Assembly (NCBI GenBank): GCA_900550965.1 | Contig: URUC01000042.1 | Coordinates: forward strand, 1-16,193 | Source of the DNA: an uncultured Collinsella sp. | GTDB lineage: Bacteria > Actinomycetota > Coriobacteriia > Coriobacteriales > Coriobacteriaceae | Direction: 5' to 3' | Length of the DNA: 16,193 nt | Shown: one piece after another, positions 1 through 6,772 of the stretch | Layout of the letters: every line of letters starts with the position of its first letter | Position numbering within the stretch: the first letter of the stretch is position 1 | The notes under the pieces: generated by a model | What the model saw: only the letters and a program-made list of their open reading frames with translations | Told to the model about the DNA's origin: nothing | The model's database searches: none | Made by a program: the position numbers and the translations under genes

Positions 1-145
1 ACTCGGCATCCGGGTACTTGGCCTTGAGCTCGCACTCGGGGCCCACTTCGACGATCGTATCTCCGTCAATGGCGACCGCACCGTTTGGAATAAACGGGGT
101 CTGAGCGTTGCGGGTAAAAACGGAACCGTTAGCGACCAGAAGCAT
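1..145 (-). CDS. ssnA: SsnA-like amidohydrolase, N-terminal fragment
   Basis: First 48 codons of a minus-strand gene that leaves the window at its left edge. The protein starts MLLVANGSVFTRN, continues with NGAVAIDGDTIVEVG and reaches KAKYPDAE. This is the N-terminal beta-sandwich of amidohydrolase-superfamily enzymes and resembles SsnA, the putative aminohydrolase or chlorohydrolase found in purine-degradation clusters with selenium-dependent molybdenum hydroxylases. The metal-binding HxH motif would lie beyond the visible part, so catalysis cannot be judged. The ATG start is supported by a ribosome binding site AAGGGAG about 5 bases upstream (reading the minus strand). It lies 101 bases downstream of the xanthine permease gene on the same strand, so co-transcription and a shared role in purine salvage or catabolism are likely. 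Guanine deaminase or another cytosine-deaminase-like hydrolase is the main alternative. Confidence 0.7.
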   Translation of the reverse strand, partial: MLLVANGSVFTRNAQTPFIPNGAVAIDGDTIVEVGPECELKAKYPDAE

Positions 146-246
146 GGATGCTCCCTTCAACATCAGAGGCGGGGTTTGACACCTCTGACATGGCGGAGTG
201 CGAAGCGCCGGCCTACACCGGAAACGGGCCCTCTCCCGTCAACGCT
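146..246 (-). other. Permease-ssnA intercistronic leader with hairpins
   Basis: This 101-base gap between the permease stop and the ssnA start holds two stem-loops: TCAGAGG/CCTCTGA at 163-169 and 182-188, and ACGGG/CCCGT at 224-228 and 235-239. Neither has a U-tract on the minus strand, so they look like processing or stabilising structures rather than terminators. The first sits just upstream of the ssnA ribosome binding site. Seen directly; the role is inference. Confidence 0.4.
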
Positions 247-1713
247 TCACCAAAGGGACAACCCTTTGAAGTGCGGCTTGGCGCCGCATGACGTCGGCGG
301 ACGAGGCGATGCGTCCGCCGACGAATTGCTCTCGGGCAAGACCAGATCCACGGCAGCGTCCTTGGCGGCATCGATGTGCTGAGCCACGACCGGCGTCTGC
401 GGAAGGATCAGGTTAAGGACAATGGCCATGATGGCGGTGGGGGTTACGGCATTGGAGCCGATGACGGTGGACACCCAGGCGGGCATGCCCTCGCCGGCAA
501 GGCAGCCGCTGGCCATCCAGATACCCAGGCCAAAGACGACGGAGGTACCGACGATGGTGGTAGTGCGCTGCGTAAGGCCCTCGCGGGTGAACATGCGCAC
601 GCCGTTCATGGTGATGGTGCCAAAGACGCCGACGGTCGCGCCGCCGATGACGGGCTGCGGGATAGCGGAAAGGACGGCAGAGAGCTGCGGGAACAGACCG
701 GCGATGGCAAAGACGGCCGCGATGATCACAAAGACCCACTTGTTGACGACCTTGTTGGAGCAGATGATGCCCACGTTCTGGCCAAGGGCGCTGGTGGGAA
801 GACCGCCCAGCAGGCCGCCGACCATAGAGGTGAGGCCCTGGGACACGATAGCGCCGGAGAGCTCGCGCTCGGTGGGCATACGGTCGATGGAGCCCAGGCA
901 GGCGGCGGAGACGTCACCGATAACCTGGATGGCGACCATGGGGAACACGACGGCGAGGGTAATGCAGACCTCGGGATCAAACTCGAGCGCGTAGGGCATG
1001 AGCTTGGGAAGGGCGAAGACCTGAGCGGTGGCGACGCTGGAGAAGTCGATCATACCAAAGGGAATCGAAACGATCATGCCAACGATCATGCCAAAGAACA
1101 CGGATCCCAGCTTGAGCGTGCCCTTGCCAAAGTTGGCGAGCGCAAAGACCACGGCGAAGGTGATAAGAGCGACGCACCAGGCCTGCGGGGTACCCCACAG
1201 CGGCGTACCCATACCGCCGGCCATATACTTGACGGCCGTGGGATACAGCGAAACGCCGATGGAGAAGATGACCGTACCGGTCACGACGGGCGGGAACAGC
1301 CACTTAATCTTGCTGTAAGCCAGACCAAAGAGGACCGCGACGGCGCCGCCGACAATCTCGCCGCCCAGCAGCGCACCAAAGCTAAAGCCCGAGGCACCCA
1401 TGGCCTGCAGGGCCGGCAGGAACGCGAACGAAACGCCCATGACGATGGGCAGACCGCCGCCGATGCGACGGAAGGGAGCGAAGGCCTGAAGGGCCGTGTC
1501 GATCGCCGAAAGAATGAGCGCGACCTGGATGATGTCGGTGCTCTGCTGGCTATTAAAGCCGTAGACGCCGGCCATGATGACAGCCGGGGTGATGATGCCG
1601 GCAAACGAAGCCAGTACGTGCTGAAGGGCACACGGGACCATTTCTTTAACGGGAGGCATGCCTTCACGAGTGAACAGGGCTTCAGTGCCGTTCTTAACCG
1701 TCTCCTGGGTCAT
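247..1713 (-). CDS. NCS2-family xanthine/uracil-type permease
   Basis: A 488-residue membrane protein that probably imports xanthine or a related purine with protons. Family hallmarks are visible: the TM1 motif QHVLASF with the conserved His (H32), SFAFLPAL in TM3 (about residues 95-102), the PPVVTGTVIFSIGVSLYPTA segment (about 141-160), IGDVSAA in TM8, and the NCS2 signature QNVGIICSNK at about 312-321, where the usual Thr before the last residue is Asn. The position normally occupied by Glu in the 'ESxGD' segment is Gln (Q263). Length is normal for a purine NCS2 carrier. An in-frame ATG lies 29 codons upstream, but MTQETVKNG at 1713 is preferred because the upstream residues are polar, not family-like, and lie in a leader that begins at the promoter. 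The Shine-Dalgarno is modest (GAGG or GGTGG). Adjacent ssnA and the divergent regulator support purine use. The C-terminal tail (about 30 residues) is hydrophilic and its DNA forms hairpins. Confidence 0.88.
   Translation of the reverse strand: MTQETVKNGTEALFTREGMPPVKEMVPCALQHVLASFAGIITPAVIMAGVYGFNSQQSTDIIQVALILSAIDTALQAFAPFRRIGGGLPIVMGVSFAFLPALQAMGASGFSFGALLGGEIVGGAVAVLFGLAYSKIKWLFPPVVTGTVIFSIGVSLYPTAVKYMAGGMGTPLWGTPQAWCVALITFAVVFALANFGKGTLKLGSVFFGMIVGMIVSIPFGMIDFSSVATAQVFALPKLMPYALEFDPEVCITLAVVFPMVAIQVIGDVSAACLGSIDRMPTERELSGAIVSQGLTSMVGGLLGGLPTSALGQNVGIICSNKVVNKWVFVIIAAVFAIAGLFPQLSAVLSAIPQPVIGGATVGVFGTITMNGVRMFTREGLTQRTTTIVGTSVVFGLGIWMASGCLAGEGMPAWVSTVIGSNAVTPTAIMAIVLNLILPQTPVVAQHIDAAKDAAVDLVLPESNSSADASPRPPTSCGAKPHFKGLSLW
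251..323. repeat. Two inverted repeats in permease 3' end
   Basis: A perfect 7-bp inverted repeat (CAAAGGG/CCCTTTG, 251-257 and 262-268, loop 4) is followed by a perfect 12-bp one (CGTCGGCGGACG/CGTCCGCCGACG, 292-303 and 312-323, loop 8). Both lie inside the last codons of the permease gene, where they encode the hydrophilic tail. No U-tract follows on the minus strand. Confidence 0.7.
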
Positions 1714-1800
1714 TTGACCACCAATCCTCGAAATAGTTGTTTTCGCATCTAACGCTCTATTGTGACGCAGTGCGGGGTTGAGGTTGTGCCTTCGTTGCAT

Positions 1801-1829
1801 ATCGTATTAAAGATGATTCTCATTCTCAA
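1801..1829 (-). promoter_or_regulatory. Candidate sigma-70 promoter of the permease gene
   Basis: Reading the minus strand, a -35 TTGAGA (1829-1824) is followed after exactly 17 bases by a -10 TACGAT (1806-1801). This predicts a transcript start near 1794 and a leader of about 80 bases. No purine-riboswitch fold was recognised in that leader. Matches are 4 of 6 for each element; the exact 17-base spacing strengthens the call. Confidence 0.45.
1814..1828. promoter_or_regulatory. Fur-box-like palindrome
   Basis: TGATTCTCATTCTCA matches the 7-1-7 Fur consensus TGATAAT-N-ATTATCA at 11 of 14 informative positions. It lies within the spacer and -35 of the candidate permease promoter, where a bound repressor would block transcription. 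It could equally be a chance match in AT-rich DNA or the site of another factor such as the adjacent PAS regulator. Confidence 0.3.
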
Positions 1830-2065
1830 TAATAATTTTTTGTTATCAGACTATTCTTCAGCTGAAATAATGCATTTCCGCAGGTCAGGAAAGTGTCTGG
1901 TCAAAATAACATCTAACTTTTCTTTTGGTCAACCGTTTACCGCCAAATTCCTACCGTTCGTCTGTATTACGCAATGTACCTGCGGATATACGAGATGAAG
2001 AACAGCGTGTTACCATGAGAAAAAATTGTTATGAACATTTCCGATTTCACCCAAAGGAGTTGCCT
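1830..2065. other. AT-rich divergent intergenic region
   Basis: The rest of the divergent region between the permease and the PAS regulator is markedly AT-rich compared with its neighbours. A weak plus-strand pair, TTGTTA (1840-1845) and TGAAAT (1863-1868) spaced by 17, could be the regulator's promoter, with 4 of 6 matches in each element. No RNA gene or further coding region was recognised. Confidence 0.3.
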
Positions 2066-2722
2066 GTGAACGAGACCGTACGTCGCTTTTTGCCGATGGT
2101 CGATTTTCTGGAGCAGGTACTCGGCAAGAACAGCGAAATCGTGCTGCACGATTTCTCGGATCCCGACCACGCCATCGTCGATATTCGCAACGGCATCGTG
2201 AGCGGCCGTAAAGTCGGCGGTCCCGCCACCGATCTGGCGCTCAAGATCATGCACGACCCCAAGTATCGCGACCTGCCGTTTATTACGGGCTACGAGGGGC
2301 GCGGTGCCGGTGGCAAGACGTTGGAGTCCGCGACGTTCTTTATCCGCGAAAATGACGAGATCGTCGGTATGCTCTGCGTCAACACCGACCTCTCGACCGT
2401 GCGCTCCATCAACGCCATGGCGCAGCAGCTCATGGCATGCTTCGACGCTGTGCCTAGGCAGGCGGAGCCCGCGTCTATCGAGGTCGAAAGCCTTTCGGAG
2501 TCCACACAGGAGCTCATCGACCGCAGCATTGCCGAGTTGCTGAGCGCGCGCGGGCTGGATGTAGCGTCGCTTGGTCAGAGCGACCGCGTGGACGTCATTC
2601 GCCACCTCAACGGCAACGGGGTGTTCATGCTCAAGGGCGCCGTGGCCTGCGCCGCCACCGCGCTGGGCATCTCGGAGCCCAGCGTCTACCGCTACCTGCA
2701 AAAAGTTCGCAAGGAGGGCTAA
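2066..2722 (+). CDS. YheO-type PAS/HTH transcriptional regulator
   Basis: A 218-residue DNA-binding protein. Residues about 6-120 form a YheO-like PAS domain (FLPMVDFLEQVLGKNSEIVL, then LESATFFIRENDEIVGMLCVN), expected to sense a small ligand. Residues about 148-215 form a DauR-type C-terminal HTH (VFMLKGAVACAATALGIS followed by EPSVYRYLQKVRK). The GTG start at 2066 is chosen because AAAGGAG lies 5 bases upstream and the family match begins at NETVRRFLPMVDFLEQ. The reading frame stays open a further 47 codons upstream, but that part is not family-like and lies in AT-rich promoter DNA. Divergent orientation beside the permease and ssnA suggests it controls that purine module and perhaps itself; this is inference. 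The gene ends just before a strong bidirectional terminator. Confidence 0.85.
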   Translation: MNETVRRFLPMVDFLEQVLGKNSEIVLHDFSDPDHAIVDIRNGIVSGRKVGGPATDLALKIMHDPKYRDLPFITGYEGRGAGGKTLESATFFIRENDEIVGMLCVNTDLSTVRSINAMAQQLMACFDAVPRQAEPASIEVESLSESTQELIDRSIAELLSARGLDVASLGQSDRVDVIRHLNGNGVFMLKGAVACAATALGISEPSVYRYLQKVRKEG

Positions 2723-2766
2723 CGAGCAAAATGGAGCGCGGCCCCACAAGCGATCCGTCACTTGAC

Positions 2767-2805
2767 AAAAGACCCTGCAGCTCGCACGCGCTGCAGGGTC
2801 TTTTT
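2767..2805. terminator. Bidirectional Rho-independent terminator
   Basis: A perfect stem GACCCTGCAG/CTGCAGGGTC (2771-2780 and 2791-2800) extends outward as AAAA/TTTT to 14 bp, with a 10-base loop. T-runs occur on both strands, so it serves the plus-strand PAS regulator and the convergent minus-strand ridA. Confidence 0.9.
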
Positions 2806-2834
2806 GCATGTCATGTTTAGTTGTTGCCAACGCC

Positions 2835-3212
2835 TTAGAGGGCGGCGACGACCTCGATCTCGACCAGACCGCCAGCCGGAAGGGCAGCAACCTGGAAGGC
2901 GCTGCGCGCGGGGAACGGGGCCTCGAACTTGGAGGCGTAGATCTCGTTCACGGCGGCGAAGTCGGCGATGTCGGCCAGGTAGACCGTAGTCTTGACGACA
3001 TCGGCAAAGGTGGCGCCGGCAGCGGTCAGCAGGGCCTCGACGTTAGCAAGGGACTGCTTAGCCTGGGCCTCGACGCCCTCGGGCATCTTGCCGGTTGCGG
3101 GGTCGATGCCCAGCTGGCCGGACAGGAACACCATGTTGCCGGTCTGGATGCCGGGGGAATACGGGCCGATGGCTGCAGGTGCGTTATCGGAAGACACGAC
3201 GGTCTTGCTCAT
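2835..3212 (-). CDS. ridA: RidA family enamine/imine deaminase
   Basis: A 125-residue cytoplasmic protein of the RidA (YjgF/YER057c/UK114) family, which hydrolyses reactive enamine and imine intermediates such as 2-aminoacrylate from PLP enzymes, releasing ammonia. Visible hallmarks are IGPYSPGIQTGNMVFLSGQL (residues 15-34), VVKTTVYLADIADFAAVNEI (72-91) and the C-terminal signature PARSAFQVAALPAGGLVEIE (101-120), including the substrate-carboxylate-binding Arg103. Length is typical. The start MSKTVV is chosen over an upstream ATG (25 codons earlier) because AAGGAG lies 7 bases before it and the family begins there. The gene appears to be its own transcription unit, ending convergently with the PAS regulator. 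A RidA beside a purine-catabolism module may be meaningful, but RidA is also widespread as a stand-alone housekeeping protein. Confidence 0.93.
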   Translation of the reverse strand: MSKTVVSSDNAPAAIGPYSPGIQTGNMVFLSGQLGIDPATGKMPEGVEAQAKQSLANVEALLTAAGATFADVVKTTVYLADIADFAAVNEIYASKFEAPFPARSAFQVAALPAGGLVEIEVVAAL

Positions 3213-3512
3213 GTTTTTCTCCTTACGATCAGTTGAGAAAGCGTGAGCGCGGCGTTCACACCGGGAGGCACAGTTCGGTCTGAACACCGCGCTTGATTGG
3301 GATGGTACTCAAGGTTTCCGTTTGATGCAAGAATATTATCAGCTTGCGAGAATATTTTATCGCCCAACGGTTTCCCCGAACCGCTGAACGGTTCTCCACA
3401 GGGTCAGCCAGCCCAAGCTGCTGAAGACTTTATCCCGCTTGGAGCACGGGCATCGCCTGCCGCAACGGCACCACTATACTTTTGAATATCTGAGCATTTT
3501 GAAAGGCAGGAT
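3213..3512. other. Divergent intergenic region, ridA / U32 gene
   Basis: A 300-base region between divergent genes. It includes an AT-rich patch with two imperfect direct repeats, GCAAGAATATTATC (3327-3340) and GCGAGAATATTTTATC (3346-3361), period 19; the second is itself a near-palindrome (GCGA...TCGC). A TATACT at 3475-3480, about 32 bases before the U32 start, is a plausible plus-strand -10 but has no good -35. The U32 ribosome binding site is AAAGGCAGG at 3502-3510. No gene was recognised. Confidence 0.4.
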
Positions 3513-6008
3513 ATGACCGCAACCGCCAGTCGAACCACCAACCGCAGGCCCGAGCTTTTGGCGCCCGCCGGAGGGCCCGAGCCCTTTGCCGCCGCACTCG
3601 CCGCGGGGGCAGACGCCATCTACTGTGGCATGGGCAGCTTCAACGCCCGCCGCAAGGCAACCAACTTTACCGACGAGGCCTTTGAGCAGGCCTGCCGCGC
3701 CGCGCATCTAGCCGGGTCGCGCGTCTACGTCACGGTCAACATCGTCATCAAGCAGTCAGAGATGAGCGATGCGCTGCAACTCATCCATCGCTGCTCCACG
3801 CTGGGCGCCGATGCCTTCATTATCCAGGACTGGGGTCTGTTCTTTGAGGTCAAGCGTACCATGCCCGGCATCGAGACACATATCTCGACCCAGGCGAACA
3901 TCCACGACGACCGCGGAACCCTTTGGTGCCGTGAGCAGGGCGCCGACCGCGTGACTCTCTCGCGCGAGCTCTCCATCGACGAGATCGCCGCCATCCACGA
4001 CGCCGCGCCCGATGTGGACCTTGAGGTCTTTAGCCATGGCGCCATCTGCTTTTGCTACTCGGGTCTGTGCCTGCTGTCGAGCTTTGCCATGGCGGGCCGC
4101 TCGGCCAACCGCGGCATGTGCGCTCAGCCCTGTCGCCTGCCTTACGAGCTGATCGACGAGAACGGCCGCTCGCTCTCCCCTGCCGGTCGCGAGCGCGCGC
4201 TGTGCCCGCGCGACACCAACACGTCGCAGCTTGTTCGCCGTCTGTATGACGCCGGCGCCGCATCGCTCAAGCTCGAGGGCCGTATGAAGGCCCCCGATTA
4301 CGTGTATTCCATCGTCGACGTGTATCGTCATCAGATTGATGACATGTTTGCCGATGTTTCGACCTCTAAGGATGAGAATGCCGCCCGCCAGCGCCAGCTC
4401 AAACGCTGCTTTAATCGCGACTTTACGCACGCCTACCAGGATGGCACCTCGGGCGACGAGATGATGAGCTACGAGCGCTCCAACAACCGCGGCCAGATTG
4501 TGGGCACGGTGCTGGGCAGCCGTCTGGCCAACCGCGATGTACGCGGACTCAAGCCCGACGACCGCCGTCGCCGCGCCGCCATCGCCCGCATTGAGCTGTT
4601 TGAGCCCGTGGGCAAGGGCGACCTGCTGGAGCTTCGCCACGATAACGAGTTTGACCAGTTCCTGACCACCATTGCCGCCGATGATGCCGCTGCCGGCGAC
4701 ATCATCGAGTGCCGCGTGCCCCGCAGCATGCCCGAGGGCTGCCGCGTCCGCGTGATTCGCAGTCAGCGTGCCATCGACGCCGCCGGCGCCGCGCTCAAGC
4801 GCGATGTGCTGCGCCGCCGAGCTGTTGACGTGTCCGTCGTGGCGCGCCTGGGCGAGCCGTTTACCGTCACACTCACCTGCTGTGACAACCCCGCGCTCAC
4901 CGCCACCGCCACGGGCTTCACCGTCGAGGCCGCCAAGACCCGCGCCGTCGAGGCGGCAGACCTGGTTGAGCATGTGGGCCGCATGGGCTCCTCGCCCTTC
5001 GACGCAGCGAGCTTTGACGTGGCGCTCGATGAGGGCTGCGGTATGGGCTTCTCCGCCGTGCACAAGGTGCGCGCTGCCGCCTGTAAAGCATTGGAGGAGG
5101 CCATTCTGGCGCCGTACGAGGAGCGCGCGAAAGCGCTCGAGTTGCCGGCGATTGTAACCAGTGATTCCCGCCCCGCGCCCGAGCACTACCGCGATGAGCC
5201 GCAGATCTGCGCCACCGTCACCTCGCTCGAGGCCGCCGAGGCCGCTCGCGCCGAGGGTGTAGCGCGCATCTACATGACCACCGACGCGCTCGAGGCTGTC
5301 GGACTCTCCCCTGCCGATGCATTTGAGCAGGGTATTGTGCCCGCACTCGACGAGGTCTGCCGCGCCGTTGACCACGTCCGCGTTGACCCATGGGTTGTTG
5401 CCGGCGCCACGGTCGCTATTGGCAACATCTCTGAGCTTGCCCTGGCCGCCCAGGTTGGCGCCACGGCCGAGATTCGCTCTTGCCTGCCGGTGCACAACAC
5501 GCCCTGCATGGAGGCGCTTGCCGAGCGCGGAGCCGGTGCGTTTTGGCTCTCGCCCGAGATCACGCTCGACGAGATTGTCTCGCTCGGCGCCGCCGCGCCC
5601 GCGGCTCTAGGCATCACCGTCTTTGGCCGCCCGCGCGTTATGACAAGCGAGCATTGCATTCTGCAGGTTGCCAACGGTTGCATCCACGATTGTGCCAGCT
5701 GCCGCCTGCGTGCCCGTAAGCTCTCGCTCAAGAATATCGACGGAAAGGTCATGCCGGTGCGTACCGACATCCACGGCCGCTCACGCTTGTACGACGCCTA
5801 CCCCATCGACCTCACGCCGCAGGTACCACAGCTGCTCGACGCCGGCGTCCGTCGTCTTATGGTGGACGGCACACTGCTCGAGACGGATGAGGTGGGCCGC
5901 GCCACCGCTCGCGTCCGCCGCGCCGTCGAGGCAGCGCAAGCCGGCCGCAAGCCCGCCGCCCGCCTGCGCGGTGCCACCTCGGGCTGCATGTTTGTGGGAA
6001 TCAGCTAA
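3513..6008 (+). CDS. U32 family Fe-S protein (RlhA/TrhP-like), two-half form
   Basis: An 831-residue protein annotated as 'peptidase U32', a family whose characterised members (TrhP, RlhA, UbiU) are mostly Fe-S proteins for oxygen-independent hydroxylation of RNA or quinone precursors; collagenase activity was reported for a few. The N-terminal TIM-barrel-like domain starts ELLAPAGGPEPFAAAL (about residue 10). The U32 signature EVFSHGAICFCYSGLCLLS is at 171-189. Cysteines C179, C186, C203 and C231 have 7, 17 and 28 spacing, matching the four-ligand [4Fe-4S] pattern of this family, with SANRGMCAQPCR in between. A DUF3656-like middle region follows. The C-terminal half carries a second, U32-like segment with clustered cysteines C715, C723, C727 and C730 and VMPVRTDIHGRSRLYDAYPI. 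Start: ATG after AAAGGCAGG. Only 15 bases separate it from the RluA-type gene, so the two probably form an RNA-modification operon. The substrate is unknown. Confidence 0.85.
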   Translation: MTATASRTTNRRPELLAPAGGPEPFAAALAAGADAIYCGMGSFNARRKATNFTDEAFEQACRAAHLAGSRVYVTVNIVIKQSEMSDALQLIHRCSTLGADAFIIQDWGLFFEVKRTMPGIETHISTQANIHDDRGTLWCREQGADRVTLSRELSIDEIAAIHDAAPDVDLEVFSHGAICFCYSGLCLLSSFAMAGRSANRGMCAQPCRLPYELIDENGRSLSPAGRERALCPRDTNTSQLVRRLYDAGAASLKLEGRMKAPDYVYSIVDVYRHQIDDMFADVSTSKDENAARQRQLKRCFNRDFTHAYQDGTSGDEMMSYERSNNRGQIVGTVLGSRLANRDVRGLKPDDRRRRAAIARIELFEPVGKGDLLELRHDNEFDQFLTTIAADDAAAGDIIECRVPRSMPEGCRVRVIRSQRAIDAAGAALKRDVLRRRAVDVSVVARLGEPFTVTLTCCDNPALTATATGFTVEAAKTRAVEAADLVEHVGRMGSSPFDAASFDVALDEGCGMGFSAVHKVRAAACKALEEAILAPYEERAKALELPAIVTSDSRPAPEHYRDEPQICATVTSLEAAEAARAEGVARIYMTTDALEAVGLSPADAFEQGIVPALDEVCRAVDHVRVDPWVVAGATVAIGNISELALAAQVGATAEIRSCLPVHNTPCMEALAERGAGAFWLSPEITLDEIVSLGAAAPAALGITVFGRPRVMTSEHCILQVANGCIHDCASCRLRARKLSLKNIDGKVMPVRTDIHGRSRLYDAYPIDLTPQVPQLLDAGVRRLMVDGTLLETDEVGRATARVRRAVEAAQAGRKPAARLRGATSGCMFVGIS

Positions 6009-6023
6009 CCGAAAGGCTTACAC

Positions 6024-6683
6024 GTGAACGAAGAACCTCAAGTCCTCTACTGCGACGCCTGGCTCATGGCCATCGACAAGCCCGCCGGCATGATCGTCCA
6101 CGGCGACGGCACCGGCGAGCGCACGCTCACCGACTACGCCAGCGACCTGCTGCTGGCGATGGGCGACGGCTTTGCCGCGACCGACATGCAGCCGCTCAAC
6201 CGCTTGGACCGCGACACCACCGGCGTGGTGCTGTTCTCACTCGACAAGCAGACGCAGCCCGCCTTTGACCAGATGATTATCGACCACGCGTTCGAAAAGC
6301 ACTACCTAGCGCTCGCCGAGGGCAAAATCGACTGGAACGAGAAGCTCATCGACAAGCCTATCGCCCGCGACCGCCACGATAGCCGCAAGATGCGCGTTGG
6401 CGCCAGCGGCAAGCCGTCTCAGACGCGCGTCAAGGTACTCAAGCGCCTTAAGAGCCGCCGTGGCCTGCCTACGCGCTCGTATATTGATGTCGAGCTGCTC
6501 ACCGGCCGCAAGCACCAGATCCGCGTGCACCTGGCAAGCGAGCATCATCCCTTGATTGGCGACGACCTGTACGGAACGCCGCGTCCCTGCGGCCTGATGC
6601 TCCACGCCCACAGCGTATCCTTCACGCATCCCGTAACCGGCGAGCACATCCACATCGAAGCCCCCTGCCCCTGGGAGCCCTAA
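6024..6683 (+). CDS. RluA-family pseudouridine synthase
   Basis: A 219-residue enzyme of the RluA/RluC/RluD family, which isomerises uridine to pseudouridine in rRNA or tRNA. Visible motifs are the N-terminal strand VLYCDAWLMAIDKPAGMIVH (residues 7-26), catalytic motif II NRLDRDTTGVVLFS with Asp62 as nucleophile, KHYLALAEG, and the RNA-binding motif LLTGRKHQIRVHLA followed by HPLIGDDLYG. In most relatives the catalytic motif reads HRLDxxTSG; here His is Asn and Ser is Thr. There is no S4 domain and the protein is short, as in the RluA subgroup. The GTG start is supported by GAAAGG 7 bases upstream. It follows the U32 gene by 15 bases and is followed by a terminator-like stem. The exact modified uridine cannot be predicted. 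Confidence 0.9.
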   Translation: MNEEPQVLYCDAWLMAIDKPAGMIVHGDGTGERTLTDYASDLLLAMGDGFAATDMQPLNRLDRDTTGVVLFSLDKQTQPAFDQMIIDHAFEKHYLALAEGKIDWNEKLIDKPIARDRHDSRKMRVGASGKPSQTRVKVLKRLKSRRGLPTRSYIDVELLTGRKHQIRVHLASEHHPLIGDDLYGTPRPCGLMLHAHSVSFTHPVTGEHIHIEAPCPWEP

Positions 6684-6685
6684 AT

Positions 6686-6724
6686 CCTGCCAAAAAGGGA
6701 CAGGTTTATTTTGACAGGTTTTAT
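6686..6724 (+). terminator. Candidate terminator after the RluA-type gene
   Basis: CCTGCCAAAA (6686-6695) can pair with TTTTGACAGG (6709-6718), 9 of 10 bases, followed by TTTTAT. The sequence GACAGGTTTTA recurs in it (6699-6708 and 6713-6723), so it doubles as a short direct repeat with 14-base period and resembles a dispersed repeat as much as a terminator. Confidence 0.45.
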
Positions 6725-6772
6725 CTGGTCAAACGTCATACCGCCACGATGACTCAGCCGCGGTCCCAAAAC

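Noticed and set aside
376..1752. Long plus-strand open frame (458 codons) opposite the permease gene
   Set aside because: It is rich in Asp, Gly, His and Arg with no family features, and it is exactly antisense to a clear NCS2 permease; a GC-rich shadow.
1714..1800. Purine riboswitch in the permease leader
   Set aside because: Conserved purine-aptamer loops and a P1 stem were looked for and not seen in the about 80-base leader.
2821..3212. Plus-strand frame over ridA (142 codons)
   Set aside because: Antisense to a clear RidA protein; no independent support.
3756..5495. Long minus-strand open frame (579 codons) opposite the U32 gene
   Set aside because: It is a shadow of the high-GC U32 coding sequence, with repetitive Gly/Ala/His/Val content and no motif.
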